Assembly (NCBI RefSeq): GCF_007990715.1
Contig: NZ_BJWY01000056.1
Span: 1 to 42,664 of the forward strand
Reading direction: 5' to 3'
DNA from: Nocardia seriolae NBRC 15557
GTDB lineage: Bacteria > Actinomycetota > Actinomycetes > Mycobacteriales > Mycobacteriaceae
Length of the DNA stretch: 42,664 bases
Shown: positions 8,328 through 17,607 of the stretch, piece after piece
Numbering within the stretch: position 1 is the stretch's first letter
Layout: each line of letters opens with the position of its first letter
Made by a program: the position numbers and the translations under genes
Notes under the pieces: generated by a model
What the model was told of the DNA's origin: nothing
Databases searched by the model: none
Seen by the model: only the letters and a program-made list of their open reading frames with translations

Positions 8328-9200
8328 ATGCGCTTCACCTACGCGGAGGCGATGACCAACCCGGACTACTACATCCCCCTCGCGCAGGCCGCCGAGGCCG
8401 CCGGGTTCCACAGCATCACCGTGGCCGACAGCATCGCCTACCCCGCCGAGTCGGATTCCAAGTACCCCTACACCGCCGACGGCAATCGCGAATTCCTCGA
8501 CGGCAAGCCCTTCATCGAGACCTTCGTGCTGTCGGCGGCCATCGCCGCGGCCACCACCACCCTGCGCCAGACTCCGTTCGTGCTCAAGCTGCCCATCCGC
8601 CCGCCGGTGCTGGTGGCCAAGCAGGCCAGTTCCCTTGCCCGCCTGAGCAACAACCGTTTCGCGCTGGGTGTGGGTATCAGCCCGTGGCCGGAGGACTTCC
8701 AGATCATGGGCGTCCCGTTCGAGAAGCGCGGCAAGCGCATCGACGAGTGCATCGAGATCGTGCGCGGGCTGTCCACCGGCGAGTATTTCGAGTACCACGG
8801 CGAGTTCTACGACATCCCGAAGATCAAGCTCACCCCCGCGCCCACGAAGCCGCTGCCGATCCTGCTCGGCGGCCACAGCGATGCCGCGCTGCGCCGCGCG
8901 GTGCGGCTGTGCGACGGCTGGATGCACGCCGGCGGCAAGGGCGACGATCTGGACAAGTACCTGGCCCGGATCGATGAATTGCGCAGTGAGCGCGACAATC
9001 CGGGCGAGTTCGAGATCCACGCGGTGTCGCGCGACGGCTACACCACCGACGGGGTCGAGCGGCTCGAGGAAAAGGGCATCACCGACCTGATCGTCGGCTT
9101 CCGCAACTCCTACGCCATGGAGCACGACACCGAGTCGCTGGAGGAGAAGATCGTCAAGATCAACTGGTACGGCGAGAACGTGATCGGCAAGCTGAGCTGA
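8328..9200 (+). CDS. LLM-class (luciferase-like) flavin/F420-dependent oxidoreductase
   Basis: The 290-residue protein is a bacterial-luciferase-like TIM-barrel oxidoreductase. It shows the early PLAQAAEAAGFHSITVADS helix-strand, the RFALGVGISPWPEDF segment typical of F420-dependent members, and the late PILLGGHSDAALRRA and GWMHAG segments. The expected cofactor is F420, with FMN as the alternative; the substrate is unknown. The ATG at 8328 follows a GAGAGGA ribosome-binding site. It is divergent from the 3-alpha-HSD-like SDR, and its stop directly abuts that of mdh. The SDR neighbour suggests lipid or steroid chemistry, but this is inference. Confidence 0.86.
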   Translation: MRFTYAEAMTNPDYYIPLAQAAEAAGFHSITVADSIAYPAESDSKYPYTADGNREFLDGKPFIETFVLSAAIAAATTTLRQTPFVLKLPIRPPVLVAKQASSLARLSNNRFALGVGISPWPEDFQIMGVPFEKRGKRIDECIEIVRGLSTGEYFEYHGEFYDIPKIKLTPAPTKPLPILLGGHSDAALRRAVRLCDGWMHAGGKGDDLDKYLARIDELRSERDNPGEFEIHAVSRDGYTTDGVERLEEKGITDLIVGFRNSYAMEHDTESLEEKIVKINWYGENVIGKLS

Positions 9201-10202
9201 TCAGACGCGCTTGGCATACCCCAGATCGATCACGGCGTCGCGCTCGCTCACCAGCTCCGCGACGCTGTGATCGATTCTGCCGCGCGCGAAGTCGTCGATC
9301 TCAAGATCCGGCACGATGGTGTACTCGCCGCCCGCGCAGGTCACCGGGAACGAGCTGATCAGCCCCTCGGGCACCCCGTAGGAACCGTCCGAGGGCACCG
9401 CCATGGAGGTCCAGTCGCCGGGCGCGGTGCCCAGCACCCAGTCGTGGATGTGATCGATGGCGGCGCTGGCCGCACTCGCCGCCGAGGACGCGCCGCGCGC
9501 CTTGATGATGGCGGTGCCGCGCTGCTGCACGGTCGGAATGAAATCCGCTGTCACCCAGGCCGGGTCGTCGATCACGTCGAGCGCCGCCCGCCCGCCGATG
9601 GTCGCGTGCGCCAGGTCCGGATACTGTGAGGCGGAGTGATTGCCCCACACCGCGATCCGCCGGATGTCGGCCGCGGCCGCCCCGGTCTTCTTGGCCACCT
9701 GCGCGATGGCGCGATTGTGATCGAGCCGGGTGAGCGCGGTGAACCGCGCCGCGGGCACGTCCGGTGCGTTGCTCATGGTGATGTAGGCATTGGTATTGGC
9801 CGGATTCCCGACCACCAGCACCCGGATGTCCTGCGCCGCATTGGCATTGATGGCCGCGCCCTGATCGGTGAAGATCGGCCCGTTGGCGGCCAGCAGATCC
9901 GCCCGCTCCATCCCCGCGGTGCGCGGCCGCGCACCCACCAGGATCGCGATATTCGCCCCGTCGAATCCCACCCACGGATCATCGGCGATATCGATCCCCG
10001 ACAGCAGCGGGAACGCCCCGTCCTCGAGCTCCATCGCCACGCCCTCGAGCGCCCCCACCGCGGCCGGAATCTCCAACAGCCGCAACCGCACCGGCGTGTC
10101 CGCCCCGAGCAGTGCCCCGGACGCGATCCGGAACAGCAACCCGTAGGCGATCTGCCCGGCGGCCCCGGTCACGGTGACGGTCACTGGCGCTGCGTTGCTC
10201 AC
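9201..10202 (-). CDS. mdh: NAD-dependent malate dehydrogenase
   Basis: The 333-residue protein is malate dehydrogenase of the TCA cycle, converting malate to oxaloacetate. Visible signatures are the NAD-binding GAAGQIAYGLLFRIASG, the substrate-arginine loop RPRTAGMERADLL, VVGNPANTNAY, LTRLDHNRA (catalytic Asp and substrate Arg) and IWGNH-type VWGNHSASQYPD with the catalytic His. It begins with GTG after an AGGGG site. Its stop codon touches the stop of the converging oxidoreductase gene (9200/9201), leaving no room for an intergenic terminator. Confidence 0.97.
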   Translation of the reverse strand: MSNAAPVTVTVTGAAGQIAYGLLFRIASGALLGADTPVRLRLLEIPAAVGALEGVAMELEDGAFPLLSGIDIADDPWVGFDGANIAILVGARPRTAGMERADLLAANGPIFTDQGAAINANAAQDIRVLVVGNPANTNAYITMSNAPDVPAARFTALTRLDHNRAIAQVAKKTGAAAADIRRIAVWGNHSASQYPDLAHATIGGRAALDVIDDPAWVTADFIPTVQQRGTAIIKARGASSAASAASAAIDHIHDWVLGTAPGDWTSMAVPSDGSYGVPEGLISSFPVTCAGGEYTIVPDLEIDDFARGRIDHSVAELVSERDAVIDLGYAKRV

Positions 10203-10335
10203 GACGAACCCCTCGCACTGACAAGTAGTTTCGCCCTCACCCTAACCACCCTCACACCACCAGCGCCCGCCGCGTGAGCAAGCGAACAGCCGCCCCGCCG
10301 CCCGAATCCGGCCCGGGCCACCCCAGGTCGGCTCT

Positions 10336-10983
10336 TCAGCGGGCCAGGTCGGCGATGTCGGAGTCGGCGAGGATGATCGGGGCCGCCTCGTCCCGGGCCC
10401 GAACCATGCGGACCGCGCGGTACAGCGGGCGTTCCTCGGCGACGGCGTCGCGGGCCTCGGCCCGCAACTGCTGGACCAGCATGCCCGAGACGGCCAGGGC
10501 CGCGACCAGCGGGCATCCGGCCAGCGCGTCGGCGAGCTTGCGCAGGCCCAGGATGTGGAGTTCGCGGCCGCTGCCGGAATCGCTGTAGATGGCCAGCGGC
10601 ACGATCTGCGAATCCCGCCCCGCGGTGATGCGCAGGACGATGCGACTGATCTTGCCGGGGAAGACCAGCACCTCGACCGCGGTGGCCGCGGCCAGGTCGA
10701 CCCGCCGTTCGCCGCGCCAGGTGCGAGCCCGGATCACCGTGCCCGCCACCGTGATCCGCCGACGCCGCACCGCGGTGGCGTACAACGCGGTGGGCGCCCC
10801 GAGCACGATCCCGGTGGCCAGCGCGACCGGCCAGTGCACGAACAGCGCCAGCAGCAGCCCGACCCCTATCCCCACGCCGAGCGCGGCCAGGGTGAGTTTG
10901 CGCAGCGCCGGAGCCAGCAGCTCCGGCGCGACCAGATCGAGGCCGACTTCGCCGACGGACCCCGGTTTCGATTCATCAGTCAC
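10336..10983 (-). CDS. Hypothetical membrane protein with two N-terminal TM helices
   Basis: This protein of about 215 residues has a hydrophobic hairpin (LTLAALGVGIGVGLLLALFV and WPVALATGIVLGAPTALYA) near its start. A basic RRRR loop follows, then a soluble beta-rich region that resembles a PH-like fold (ITVAGTVIRARTWRGERRVDLAAATAVEV). The GTG at 10983 is chosen because the protein then begins TDESKPGSVGEV; a GTG at 11058 would add 25 unlikely residues. It has no recognised family. It stands alone between mdh and hisS. Confidence 0.7.
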   Translation of the reverse strand: MTDESKPGSVGEVGLDLVAPELLAPALRKLTLAALGVGIGVGLLLALFVHWPVALATGIVLGAPTALYATAVRRRRITVAGTVIRARTWRGERRVDLAAATAVEVLVFPGKISRIVLRITAGRDSQIVPLAIYSDSGSGRELHILGLRKLADALAGCPLVAALAVSGMLVQQLRAEARDAVAEERPLYRAVRMVRARDEAAPIILADSDIADLAR

Positions 10984-11256
10984 AGCAGCGTTTTCGTCCA
11001 AGTCTCGATGGGTCGCGCGTACCGGCGGCACGCACCGCCCCCGCGCGACGCACCGCACGGTACCAGCAGGCCACTACCCCATACCCCGATTTCCCCCACC
11101 CCACACCCGCGGATTCGCCACGCCACCCGGGCACGGCCCGGCAGCCTTCGCCCCCACACGCCGCCCGGGTGTCATCGCGTGTATCGCGATGGCCGGACCG
11201 GGCGGGGCCCAGGTGGGCCAGGGTCGGGGCGGGGTGCCGCCGACCCTGGCCGGGAA

Positions 11257-12536
11257 TCAATCCTGTTGCCCCGCAAGAGCGGTGGCGACCTGGGCGACCG
11301 CTTCGTCCAGGGGGATCTGGCGCTGTTCGCCGGTGGCCAGGTTCTTGAGTCCGATCTGCCCCTCGGCGACCTCGCGGTCGCCCAGTACCAGGGCCAGCTG
11401 TGCGCCGGACTTGTCGGCGGCCTTCATGGCGCCCTTCATGCCGCGTCCGCCGTAGGCGAGGTCGGTGCGGATGCCCGCCTTGCGCAGTTCGGCGGCGATG
11501 ACGACCAGGCGCTGCTTGGCCACGTCGCCCAGCGGCACTCCATATACCTGGATGCGCGGGCCGGTCACGGCGGACTTGCCCTCGGCCTCGAGCGCGAGCA
11601 CGGTGCGGTCCACGCCGATGCCGAAGCCGATGCCCGACAATGGCTGCCCGCCGAGTTCGGCCATCAGCCCGTCGTAGCGGCCGCCGCCGCCGATGCCGGA
11701 CTGCGCGCCGAGACCGTCGTGCACGAATTCGAACGTGGTCTTGGTGTAGTAGTCCAGGCCGCGCACCATGCGCGGGTTCACCACGTAGGGCACGCCGAGC
11801 GCGTCGAGGTGGCCGAGGACCTGTTCGAAGTGCGCCTTGGCGGACTCGGAGAGGTGATCGATCATGAGTGGCGCGCCCGCGGTCATCTCCTTGACCTCGG
11901 GCCGCTTGTCGTCGAGCACGCGCAGCGGGTTGATCTGCGCGCGCCGCTTGGTCTCCTCGTCCAGCGGCAGCTCGAGCAGGAAGTCCTGCAACAGTTCCCG
12001 ATACTGCGGCCGGCAGGTCTCGTCACCGAGCGAGGTGATCTCGAGCCGGAACCCGTCGAGCCCGAGCCCCCGGAATCCGGCGTCGGCGATGGCGATCACC
12101 TCGGCGTCCAGCGCCGGATCGTCGATGCCGATGGCTTCCACGCCGACCTGCTGCAGCTGCCGGTAGCGGCCCTTCTGCGGGCGCTCGTAGCGGAAGAAGG
12201 GCCCGGCGTAGCAGAGTTTGACGGGCAGCTGCCCGCGATCGAGGTTGTGTTCGATGACCGCGCGCATGACACCGGCGGTGCCCTCGGGCCGCAGCGTGAA
12301 GCTCTCGCCATTGCGGTCGGCGAAGGTCCACATCTCCTTGGACACCACGTCGGTGGATTCGCCCACACCCCGCGCGAACAGGGCGGTCTCCTCGAAAACC
12401 GGCAGTTCTATATGCCCGTATCCGGCCAGTCGCGCGGTCGCCACGAGGCCGTCCCGGACGGCGACGAATTCCGCCGAGGTGGGGGGCAGATAGTCGGGTA
12501 CCCCCTCGGGGCACTGAAGCTGCTGGTCTTGGTCAC
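11257..12536 (-). CDS. hisS: Histidyl-tRNA synthetase, with an apparent 1-base deletion near the start
   Basis: This is class II HisRS, which charges tRNA-His. Motif 2 (FRYERPQKGRYRQ), the HisA segments (RGLDYYTKTTFEF, GGGRYDGL), motif 3 (GFGIGVDR) and a C-terminal anticodon-binding domain are all present. The main frame opens upstream with junk. One frame over, GTG 12536 gives the expected N-terminus VTKTSSFSAPRG and then runs into a C5 run (12501-12505, plus strand). One extra base there would join it to VPDYLPPTSAEF, giving about 426 residues, the normal size. Since hisS is essential, this is either a sequencing error or a recent mutation bypassed by another start. Confidence 0.93.
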
Positions 12537-12706
12537 GACGTTCAGTTTTCCAAACGGCCCTCCGCCAAGTCCAACCGGTTACCATGCCGCGGGCCCCGGC
12601 CCGGGCGATATGTAGGTTTTTCTCAGCGAATGCAGGTAATGTCTGCCGCGGCCGCTGGGCTGACGGCCGTAACTCGTAATAACGACCGTTCATGGAGGGA
12701 CAGTTA

Positions 12707-13564
12707 GTGCCGAGCAATGAACAGCGACGCGCTGCGGCGAAGCGGAAGCTGGAGCGTCAACTGGAGAATCGGGCCCAGCGGGCGCGCAAGCGCAAGCAAC
12801 TCACCATCGCGGCGTCGGCGCTGGGCGTCGTGGTCGCGGTCGCGGCGGGTGTCGGCATCTACTTCCTGACCAAGGGCGATGACAACAGCACCAGCGCCAA
12901 GGCCTCGGAGACGCCGGACGCCTCGCTGACCGCCGCGCCGCCGCCGGTGGCCAAGGCCAAGGCCGCGCAGGTGAACTGCACCTACCGCCCGTCGCAGAAG
13001 CCCGCCGACAAGCCGGTGAACGCGCCCGGCACGGCGAACATCTCGACCGCGGGCGAGGTGAAGGCCACCATGGACACCAGCCAGGGCCCGATCACCATGA
13101 CCCTGAATCCGGGTGAATCCCCCTGTACGGTCAATAGTTTCGAGAGCCTGGCCAAGCAGAAGTTCTTCGACAACACCTCCTGCCACCGCATCACCACCGG
13201 CAAGGGCCTGCAGGTGCTGCAGTGTGGCGATCCGACCGGCAGCGGCATGGGCGGCCCGGGCTACGAGTTCGACAACGAGTACCCGACTGACCAGTACGAC
13301 GCCAACGACCAGGCCGCCCAGTTCCCGGTCGAGTACAAGCGCGGCGTGCTGGCCATGGCCAATGCCGGACCCGGCACCAATGGCTCGCAGTTCTTCCTGG
13401 TCTACGGCGATTCCCAGCTCCCGCCGCAATACACCATCTTCGGCACGGTCGACAGCGCCGGACTGGCCACCCTCGACAAGATCGCCCAGGCGGGTGTCGC
13501 GGGCGGCGGTCAGGACGGCAAGCCGGCCGCGGATGTGAATATCCAGTCTGTCCAAATCAACTGA
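12707..13564 (+). CDS. Membrane-anchored cyclophilin-type peptidyl-prolyl isomerase
   Basis: The 285-residue protein has a short basic cytosolic start, one transmembrane helix at about residues 32-53, an Ala/Pro-rich linker and an extracytoplasmic cyclophilin domain. Catalytic-site segments are visible: CHRITTGKG (the Arg), LQCGDPTGSGMGGPGYEFDNE and LAMANAGPGTNGSQFF. It catalyses proline isomerisation in exported proteins and resembles mycobacterial Rv2582, which also lies next to hisS. GTG 12707 is preferred over ATG 12692 because GGAGGG lies 7 bases before it and the protein then starts PSNEQRRAAAKRK, as family members do. Confidence 0.92.
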   Translation: MPSNEQRRAAAKRKLERQLENRAQRARKRKQLTIAASALGVVVAVAAGVGIYFLTKGDDNSTSAKASETPDASLTAAPPPVAKAKAAQVNCTYRPSQKPADKPVNAPGTANISTAGEVKATMDTSQGPITMTLNPGESPCTVNSFESLAKQKFFDNTSCHRITTGKGLQVLQCGDPTGSGMGGPGYEFDNEYPTDQYDANDQAAQFPVEYKRGVLAMANAGPGTNGSQFFLVYGDSQLPPQYTIFGTVDSAGLATLDKIAQAGVAGGGQDGKPAADVNIQSVQIN

Positions 13565-13578
13565 CCAGCATGGTTTTT

Positions 13579-13606
13579 CGGGCCCGGCGCTTTCGCGCCG
13601 GGCCCG
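13579..13606 (+). terminator. Intrinsic terminator after the cyclophilin gene
   Basis: A 12-bp GC stem (arm GGGCCCGGCGC at 13580-13590, TTTC loop, matching arm 13595-13605, plus one outer C-G pair) is followed by TTCGTTTT. Confidence 0.85.
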
Positions 13607-13958
13607 TTCGTTTTCCGGTCGAGGTCTCGACGAGGTCGCGTTGAACCTCCTGACTAAGGGTTCCCTAACCAAAGAAAATCCTGAGTTTTCCACTCCGCGC
13701 CGGAAATGTGCGATATATGCTGGATCGCGACGCCCTCGTACGGCGGTTTTCGAGTTTTCGCTGGTAATCTTGTAGAACGGAGTACCAAGGCGTAGTAAAG
13801 CCCACCGGGACACCCCCAACCGGGCCGCGCCAACGCCCCACGTTCTCCCGGTGTCCACGTTTGCAGGCGGGACATAGCTTTTCGAACCACCGTTCGGGTT
13901 ATGTCCGTGACGAAGCACCACCATCCATAGTGATCACTGCAGCATCGGGGAGCAGGCA
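13607..13958. other. Gene-free stretch with an inverted repeat
   Basis: About 350 bases, less GC-rich than the flanks, without a convincing gene or tRNA. It contains a compound inverted repeat at 13870-13906 (GGACATA ... CGAAC-CACC-GTTCG ... TATGTCC) and a perfect palindrome AGTGATCACT at 13929-13938, both just upstream of the gene at 13959, where they could form an operator. This is also where the type IV secretion-like block begins. I see no attachment-site duplication. Confidence 0.5.
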
Positions 13959-14528
13959 ATGGCCGAGGAACTCGACGACATCGGCCGCGAAACAGCGGCG
14001 ATGATGAGGCAAATGTTGCAGCTGGCGACACTTGTCGCGCTGCGCACCCGGGAACGTGGCCAGAAGGAAGCGGAAGCCCGCGTCAGGGTTACCGAGGCCA
14101 GGCAGAAAGAGGGCCGAGAGCGTCGGCTGCGCGAGGCCGCAGACGCCAAGGCGCGCGATCCGCGCAATCGGGAACTTCCGCGAATCCTGGAGCGTCCGAC
14201 CGTGGATCGGGGTGTATCCCTCGAGAAGGACCGCTTCGCAGCGGCCGCCGAAGCCACCCGCATGGCCGCCCAGCAGGCGGCGAACCGGAGTTCGCAGCGC
14301 TACGACTCCGTGGAGCGGCGAACCGCACTGGCGCAACATCTTTCACGAATGGGCATTTCACCCGAACTGCAATCGGTGCGCATGCTGATGGAAGTCGGGC
14401 AGGCGCAGTCCGCGCAGGAAGCAGTCCGCATTCGCGAGCAGGAGGCGGCCCAGCGCCGCGTGCGGGAGCAGGAGGCCCGGGCGCGCGAACGGGAACGCGA
14501 GCGGGAACGGGAACGGTCTCGTGCGTGA
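13959..14528 (+). CDS. Charged coiled-coil protein of unknown function
   Basis: The 189-residue protein is almost wholly helical and charged: an N-terminal MAEELDDIGRETAAMMRQM, a Glu/Arg/Gln-rich coiled-coil middle, and an ERERERERE-type tail from about residue 165. It has no membrane segment or signal. A GGGAGCAGG site precedes the ATG. It converges on the secretion-like operon across a shared terminator. Similar charged helical proteins often accompany actinobacterial conjugation genes, so a role as an accessory or regulator of that block is possible but unproven. No named family is recognised. Confidence 0.65.
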   Translation: MAEELDDIGRETAAMMRQMLQLATLVALRTRERGQKEAEARVRVTEARQKEGRERRLREAADAKARDPRNRELPRILERPTVDRGVSLEKDRFAAAAEATRMAAQQAANRSSQRYDSVERRTALAQHLSRMGISPELQSVRMLMEVGQAQSAQEAVRIREQEAAQRRVREQEARARERERERERERSRA

Positions 14529-14555
14529 GCCGGTCTGAGCGACAAGACCTTTGAA

Positions 14556-14586
14556 CTGTGGCGGATCGGCTTCCGATCCGCCACAG
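14556..14586. terminator. Bidirectional terminator
   Basis: A perfect 14-bp stem (CTGTGGCGGATCGG at 14556-14569, CTT loop, matching arm 14573-14586) lies between the converging coiled-coil gene and the end of the secretion-like operon, followed by TTTT at 14590. Confidence 0.85.
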
Positions 14587-14625
14587 CCATTTTCGGGGTG
14601 AATCCTCCGCCCGGAACACTCCGCT

Positions 14626-15042
14626 CTAGAGCGGGAACTCGCCCAGCGCCGGATTGCTGAACATGCCCTGCTGCGGAGACTTCAGCGGCAATGGTGTGAG
14701 CATGTCCTTGTGCCCGTTGCGGACGCTGCAGTACTTGAACGGCCCCTTGGGATCGAACAGCTTCGCCATGTGCGGGTCCGCGTGGTCGAGGAACCAGATG
14801 CTCAATCCGGTCTTGGGGTCATTGCGGTAGTGCTCCCAGGCTCGCCACATGGCGTCGAGTCGCGCGACCGCTTCGGCGTGCTTCCACCACTCCGGGCACC
14901 AGACGGTGTCGCTGATATCGGTCACCTGCCGGCGATACACCAGGCTCAAGTAGTTCTCAACGAACTCGACCACGCTCGCATACACCAGGCGCTCACGGCG
15001 ATCATCGTTGTAGAAGTTCTCAGGATGCTGCTCGTCGCTCAC
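14626..15042 (-). CDS. DUF4913 family protein
   Basis: The 138-residue soluble protein has the DUF4913 pattern: WCPEWWKHAEAVARLDAMWRAWE, then SIWFLDHADPHM and LFDPKGPFKYC. The function of the family is unknown, but it is regularly found next to TraG/VirD4-like coupling proteins in actinobacteria, as here. Its GTG start at 15042 overlaps the stop of the coupling ATPase gene (GTGA), so it is translationally coupled. It is the last gene of the operon. A role as adaptor or chaperone for the coupling protein is inferred from position only. Confidence 0.85.
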   Translation of the reverse strand: MSDEQHPENFYNDDRRERLVYASVVEFVENYLSLVYRRQVTDISDTVWCPEWWKHAEAVARLDAMWRAWEHYRNDPKTGLSIWFLDHADPHMAKLFDPKGPFKYCSVRNGHKDMLTPLPLKSPQQGMFSNPALGEFPL

Positions 15043-16976
15043 AGCGGTCGGACCTCCTTGGGTGACTCAACGTCGGGCTGGGCCTCTTTGATCAGCGAGG
15101 GCGAGTTGATCAGATCGGCGATCTCGGTCTTCTTGTGCTGCGGGTGCGGGTCGTGCGCCTCGATCGACCGCGCGACCGGACCTGCGTAGTCGCCGTCCCA
15201 CCAGGGTGTCGTGCGCAATAGAACAGCCGGGGTTCCGGAGGCGAACAGGATGGCGCGTCCGCGCGGGAGAGTGGAGAGCGCATGCGCGTTGAACGTCTTC
15301 GACGAGCCCAGCGAGCGTGAATAGCTCTTCCCGCTACTGGATTCGGAGACCGACTGCGTAATGCTGTCGTAGTCGCCGATGGCCTCGGAGCGCTGCTGCA
15401 GGAAGTTCATGTCGTCGATGCCGCTGCCGATGACCTTGATATTGGCCGCGCCCCAGAGCGCCTCCATCCCGTCGGGACCCCAGCAGCGCGCCCCCTGCGC
15501 CCAGGACTGCAGCACCGTCATCACCACGATGCCGCGAGAACCGAAGTGGCTGTAGTTCTTCGGCAGATCCTTCCAGCGCACCACGTTCGCGGCCTCGTCC
15601 AGCGCCGCCAGCAGCGGAACCGGCAGCCGCCCGCCCGGCGACCGCATCGCCTTGCGGGTGGCGACCTCGATGACGGCCTCGGTCATGGCCGCGACCAGCG
15701 GCGCCGCCGAGCCTCGTCCTTCCAGGGACAGGGCGTAGAGGGTGCCGTTGCGATCGATGAAATCCGATTCGTCGAAGGGCTGCTTGCCCGCGGACGGGAC
15801 CACCCACGGGATGATGTGCTGCAGTTTGAGGACTCGGATCATGGCCTTGGCGGCGCCGAAGATGCCGTCGCGGGTCTTGACGTCCAGGTTGTACTGGCCG
15901 ACGAGACTCGGTGCCATGTAATGCATTCCCTGCTCGCGCAGGATATTGATGGGCTCGTGATCGATCGGGTTGTTCACCCACTCCCAGACCTGGGTGATGG
16001 GCTTGCCCGCGAATCCCGCCGCCAGGAACAACGCCGCCAGCAGATCCTCGGCCTCGGGGTCGAAGTAGGAGTCGGCACCCTGTCCGACCGACGGGCTGCC
16101 TTCGGCGTCGGAGAAGTGGCCGGCCAGCTGGAGGGCCCGGATCTCACATCCCGGCGCGTACACATCGACCCAGGCGATCGGGTCCCAGTACCAGCTCGGC
16201 CCCTGCTGGTACATGAGTTCGTTCGAATCCGCCCCCACCCCTTGCGGATCGAACACGAAGACGGGACTGCCCTTGGCCGCGCGGACATCCCGGGTGGCGT
16301 CCACGACGTCGCGCTTGTTGGAGGTGACGATCACCGGGCCGATCGCGGACAGGATCGCCGGAATGACACGGGAGGTCGTCTTGCCCTGACGGGGGCCCCA
16401 GATGTCGACCTGTAGGTCCTCGTACGAGCCGTAGAGCATTTCGCCGTCGGCCACCGCGATTCCGATCGGAATGCCGGGCACCAGCGGCGTTTCGCTGTCG
16501 CGGGCAGCGGGATACAGTGTCGGGTCGGTCAGCGAACCTGGAACATACGACCTGCGGGTGAGGGGGTCGGTCGCCACCCGGAGATTGAACTGCCCGGCCC
16601 GCTCCATCACACCGGATGCGGTGAGCGCCTTGATGGCACCGCCGCTGCCCATGTAATCGGCCTTGTCGTCGACCGCTAATCGCCCCTTGCCCGCGTTCGC
16701 CTTCTGGCGTCGCTTCCACAGCTGCCAGCCGATCGCGCCCAGCACGATCAGGATCACGATGATGGCCGCCGCGCCCGGCCAGTGCAGGTTGCCCTTGACC
16801 ATGTTGACCGCGATGGCGATCGGGTTGATCGGGATCTGCTGGCGCGGGCTCGACAGCAGGTTGCCCAATTGAACGGCCACCCACAGGGTTCCGAAGATCG
16901 CGAAACCCGCGTAGATGAGGTGCAGTGTGTGGTCGGGACCGGGCTCGGCCGGGTCCTTCACCGGTGCTTTCGCCAT
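15039..16976 (-). CDS. VirD4/TraG-like type IV coupling ATPase
   Basis: The 645-residue protein has two N-terminal transmembrane helices (about 20-41 and 69-87). A large cytosolic ATPase domain follows, with Walker A GPRQGKTT at residues 194-201 and Walker B LLAALDEAANV, then the TVLQSWAQG segment typical of TraG/VirD4 proteins. Such hexameric pumps hand DNA or protein substrates to a type IV secretion channel. A strong AGGAGG precedes the ATG. With the VirB4-, VirB6- and VirB8-like products upstream in the operon it makes a nearly complete inner-membrane complex. Whether DNA or protein is moved cannot be told; no relaxase is visible. Confidence 0.92.
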   Translation of the reverse strand: MAKAPVKDPAEPGPDHTLHLIYAGFAIFGTLWVAVQLGNLLSSPRQQIPINPIAIAVNMVKGNLHWPGAAAIIVILIVLGAIGWQLWKRRQKANAGKGRLAVDDKADYMGSGGAIKALTASGVMERAGQFNLRVATDPLTRRSYVPGSLTDPTLYPAARDSETPLVPGIPIGIAVADGEMLYGSYEDLQVDIWGPRQGKTTSRVIPAILSAIGPVIVTSNKRDVVDATRDVRAAKGSPVFVFDPQGVGADSNELMYQQGPSWYWDPIAWVDVYAPGCEIRALQLAGHFSDAEGSPSVGQGADSYFDPEAEDLLAALFLAAGFAGKPITQVWEWVNNPIDHEPINILREQGMHYMAPSLVGQYNLDVKTRDGIFGAAKAMIRVLKLQHIIPWVVPSAGKQPFDESDFIDRNGTLYALSLEGRGSAAPLVAAMTEAVIEVATRKAMRSPGGRLPVPLLAALDEAANVVRWKDLPKNYSHFGSRGIVVMTVLQSWAQGARCWGPDGMEALWGAANIKVIGSGIDDMNFLQQRSEAIGDYDSITQSVSESSSGKSYSRSLGSSKTFNAHALSTLPRGRAILFASGTPAVLLRTTPWWDGDYAGPVARSIEAHDPHPQHKKTEIADLINSPSLIKEAQPDVESPKEVRPL

Positions 16977-17013
16977 CTCTAACCTCCTGGGATGACCTGT
17001 ACGTCGTTACCGA

Positions 17014-17607
17014 TCAACGGAATTCGTCCAGCAGCCAACCACCGGTGGGTCCGCGGACGACGGTGGCGACGACCGTGGCCGGGGGCAGTGACTCCCGCTT
17101 GCCGTCCGGGTAGACGACCGTCTGCTCGATGCCGATCTTGAATTGCTGCCGGTTCGGGTCGGCGCCCGCGGGCGCCTTCTCACCGGAGGCGAAGGCGAAC
17201 GCCTCGACGTGCGCGCCCGCCTTGGCCCACTCGGTCCAGCGCAGCACCGGCCGCGGGGTCTCCACGCTGCCCGTCGGGGTATCCAGGACCCGGATCAGGC
17301 TGGGGCCCAGCCATTTCCGAGCCCGGCGCAGGGCGTCGCCCTCGGATTCGGTGGCGGGGTACCAGGTGTAGATCTGTTCCAGCGCGGTGACCGCGACACC
17401 GTCGGCGGTGGTCGGGTCGGGGGCGGGGGCAACCTCGAGCAAGCGAGTAGTGGACGTGGGCGGTTGCGCGGCGGTCGGTTTCGAGCCGCCGCCGGTGGAA
17501 CCGCTGCCACACGCGGTGGCCAGCATCGCGACGCTCAGCACAACCATCACCACCTGCGAAGGGCCTCCCCTCCAGGCTAGTCGCCGACGCAACATCACGC
17601 GGCTCAT
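17014..17607 (-). CDS. Predicted lipoprotein
   Basis: The 197-residue protein starts with a basic region and a hydrophobic stretch ending in MLATACGSG, a lipobox that would anchor it by Cys after cleavage. A Ser/Thr/Pro-rich linker and a compact domain follow (about 60-197: ALEQIYTWYPATESEGDALRRARKWLG ... TVVARGPTGGWLLDEFR-like end). That shape resembles the NTF2-like/VirB8-like extracytoplasmic domains of actinobacterial transfer systems. The ATG at 17607 overlaps the stop of the upstream gene (ATGA). It probably sits outside the membrane as part of the channel. This is inferred; no named family is recognised. Confidence 0.78.
   Translation of the reverse strand: MSRVMLRRRLAWRGGPSQVVMVVLSVAMLATACGSGSTGGGSKPTAAQPPTSTTRLLEVAPAPDPTTADGVAVTALEQIYTWYPATESEGDALRRARKWLGPSLIRVLDTPTGSVETPRPVLRWTEWAKAGAHVEAFAFASGEKAPAGADPNRQQFKIGIEQTVVYPDGKRESLPPATVVATVVRGPTGGWLLDEFR

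Noticed and set aside
10555..12615. A 686-codon plus-strand frame across hisS
   Set aside because: It is antisense to hisS, which has unmistakable class II synthetase motifs.
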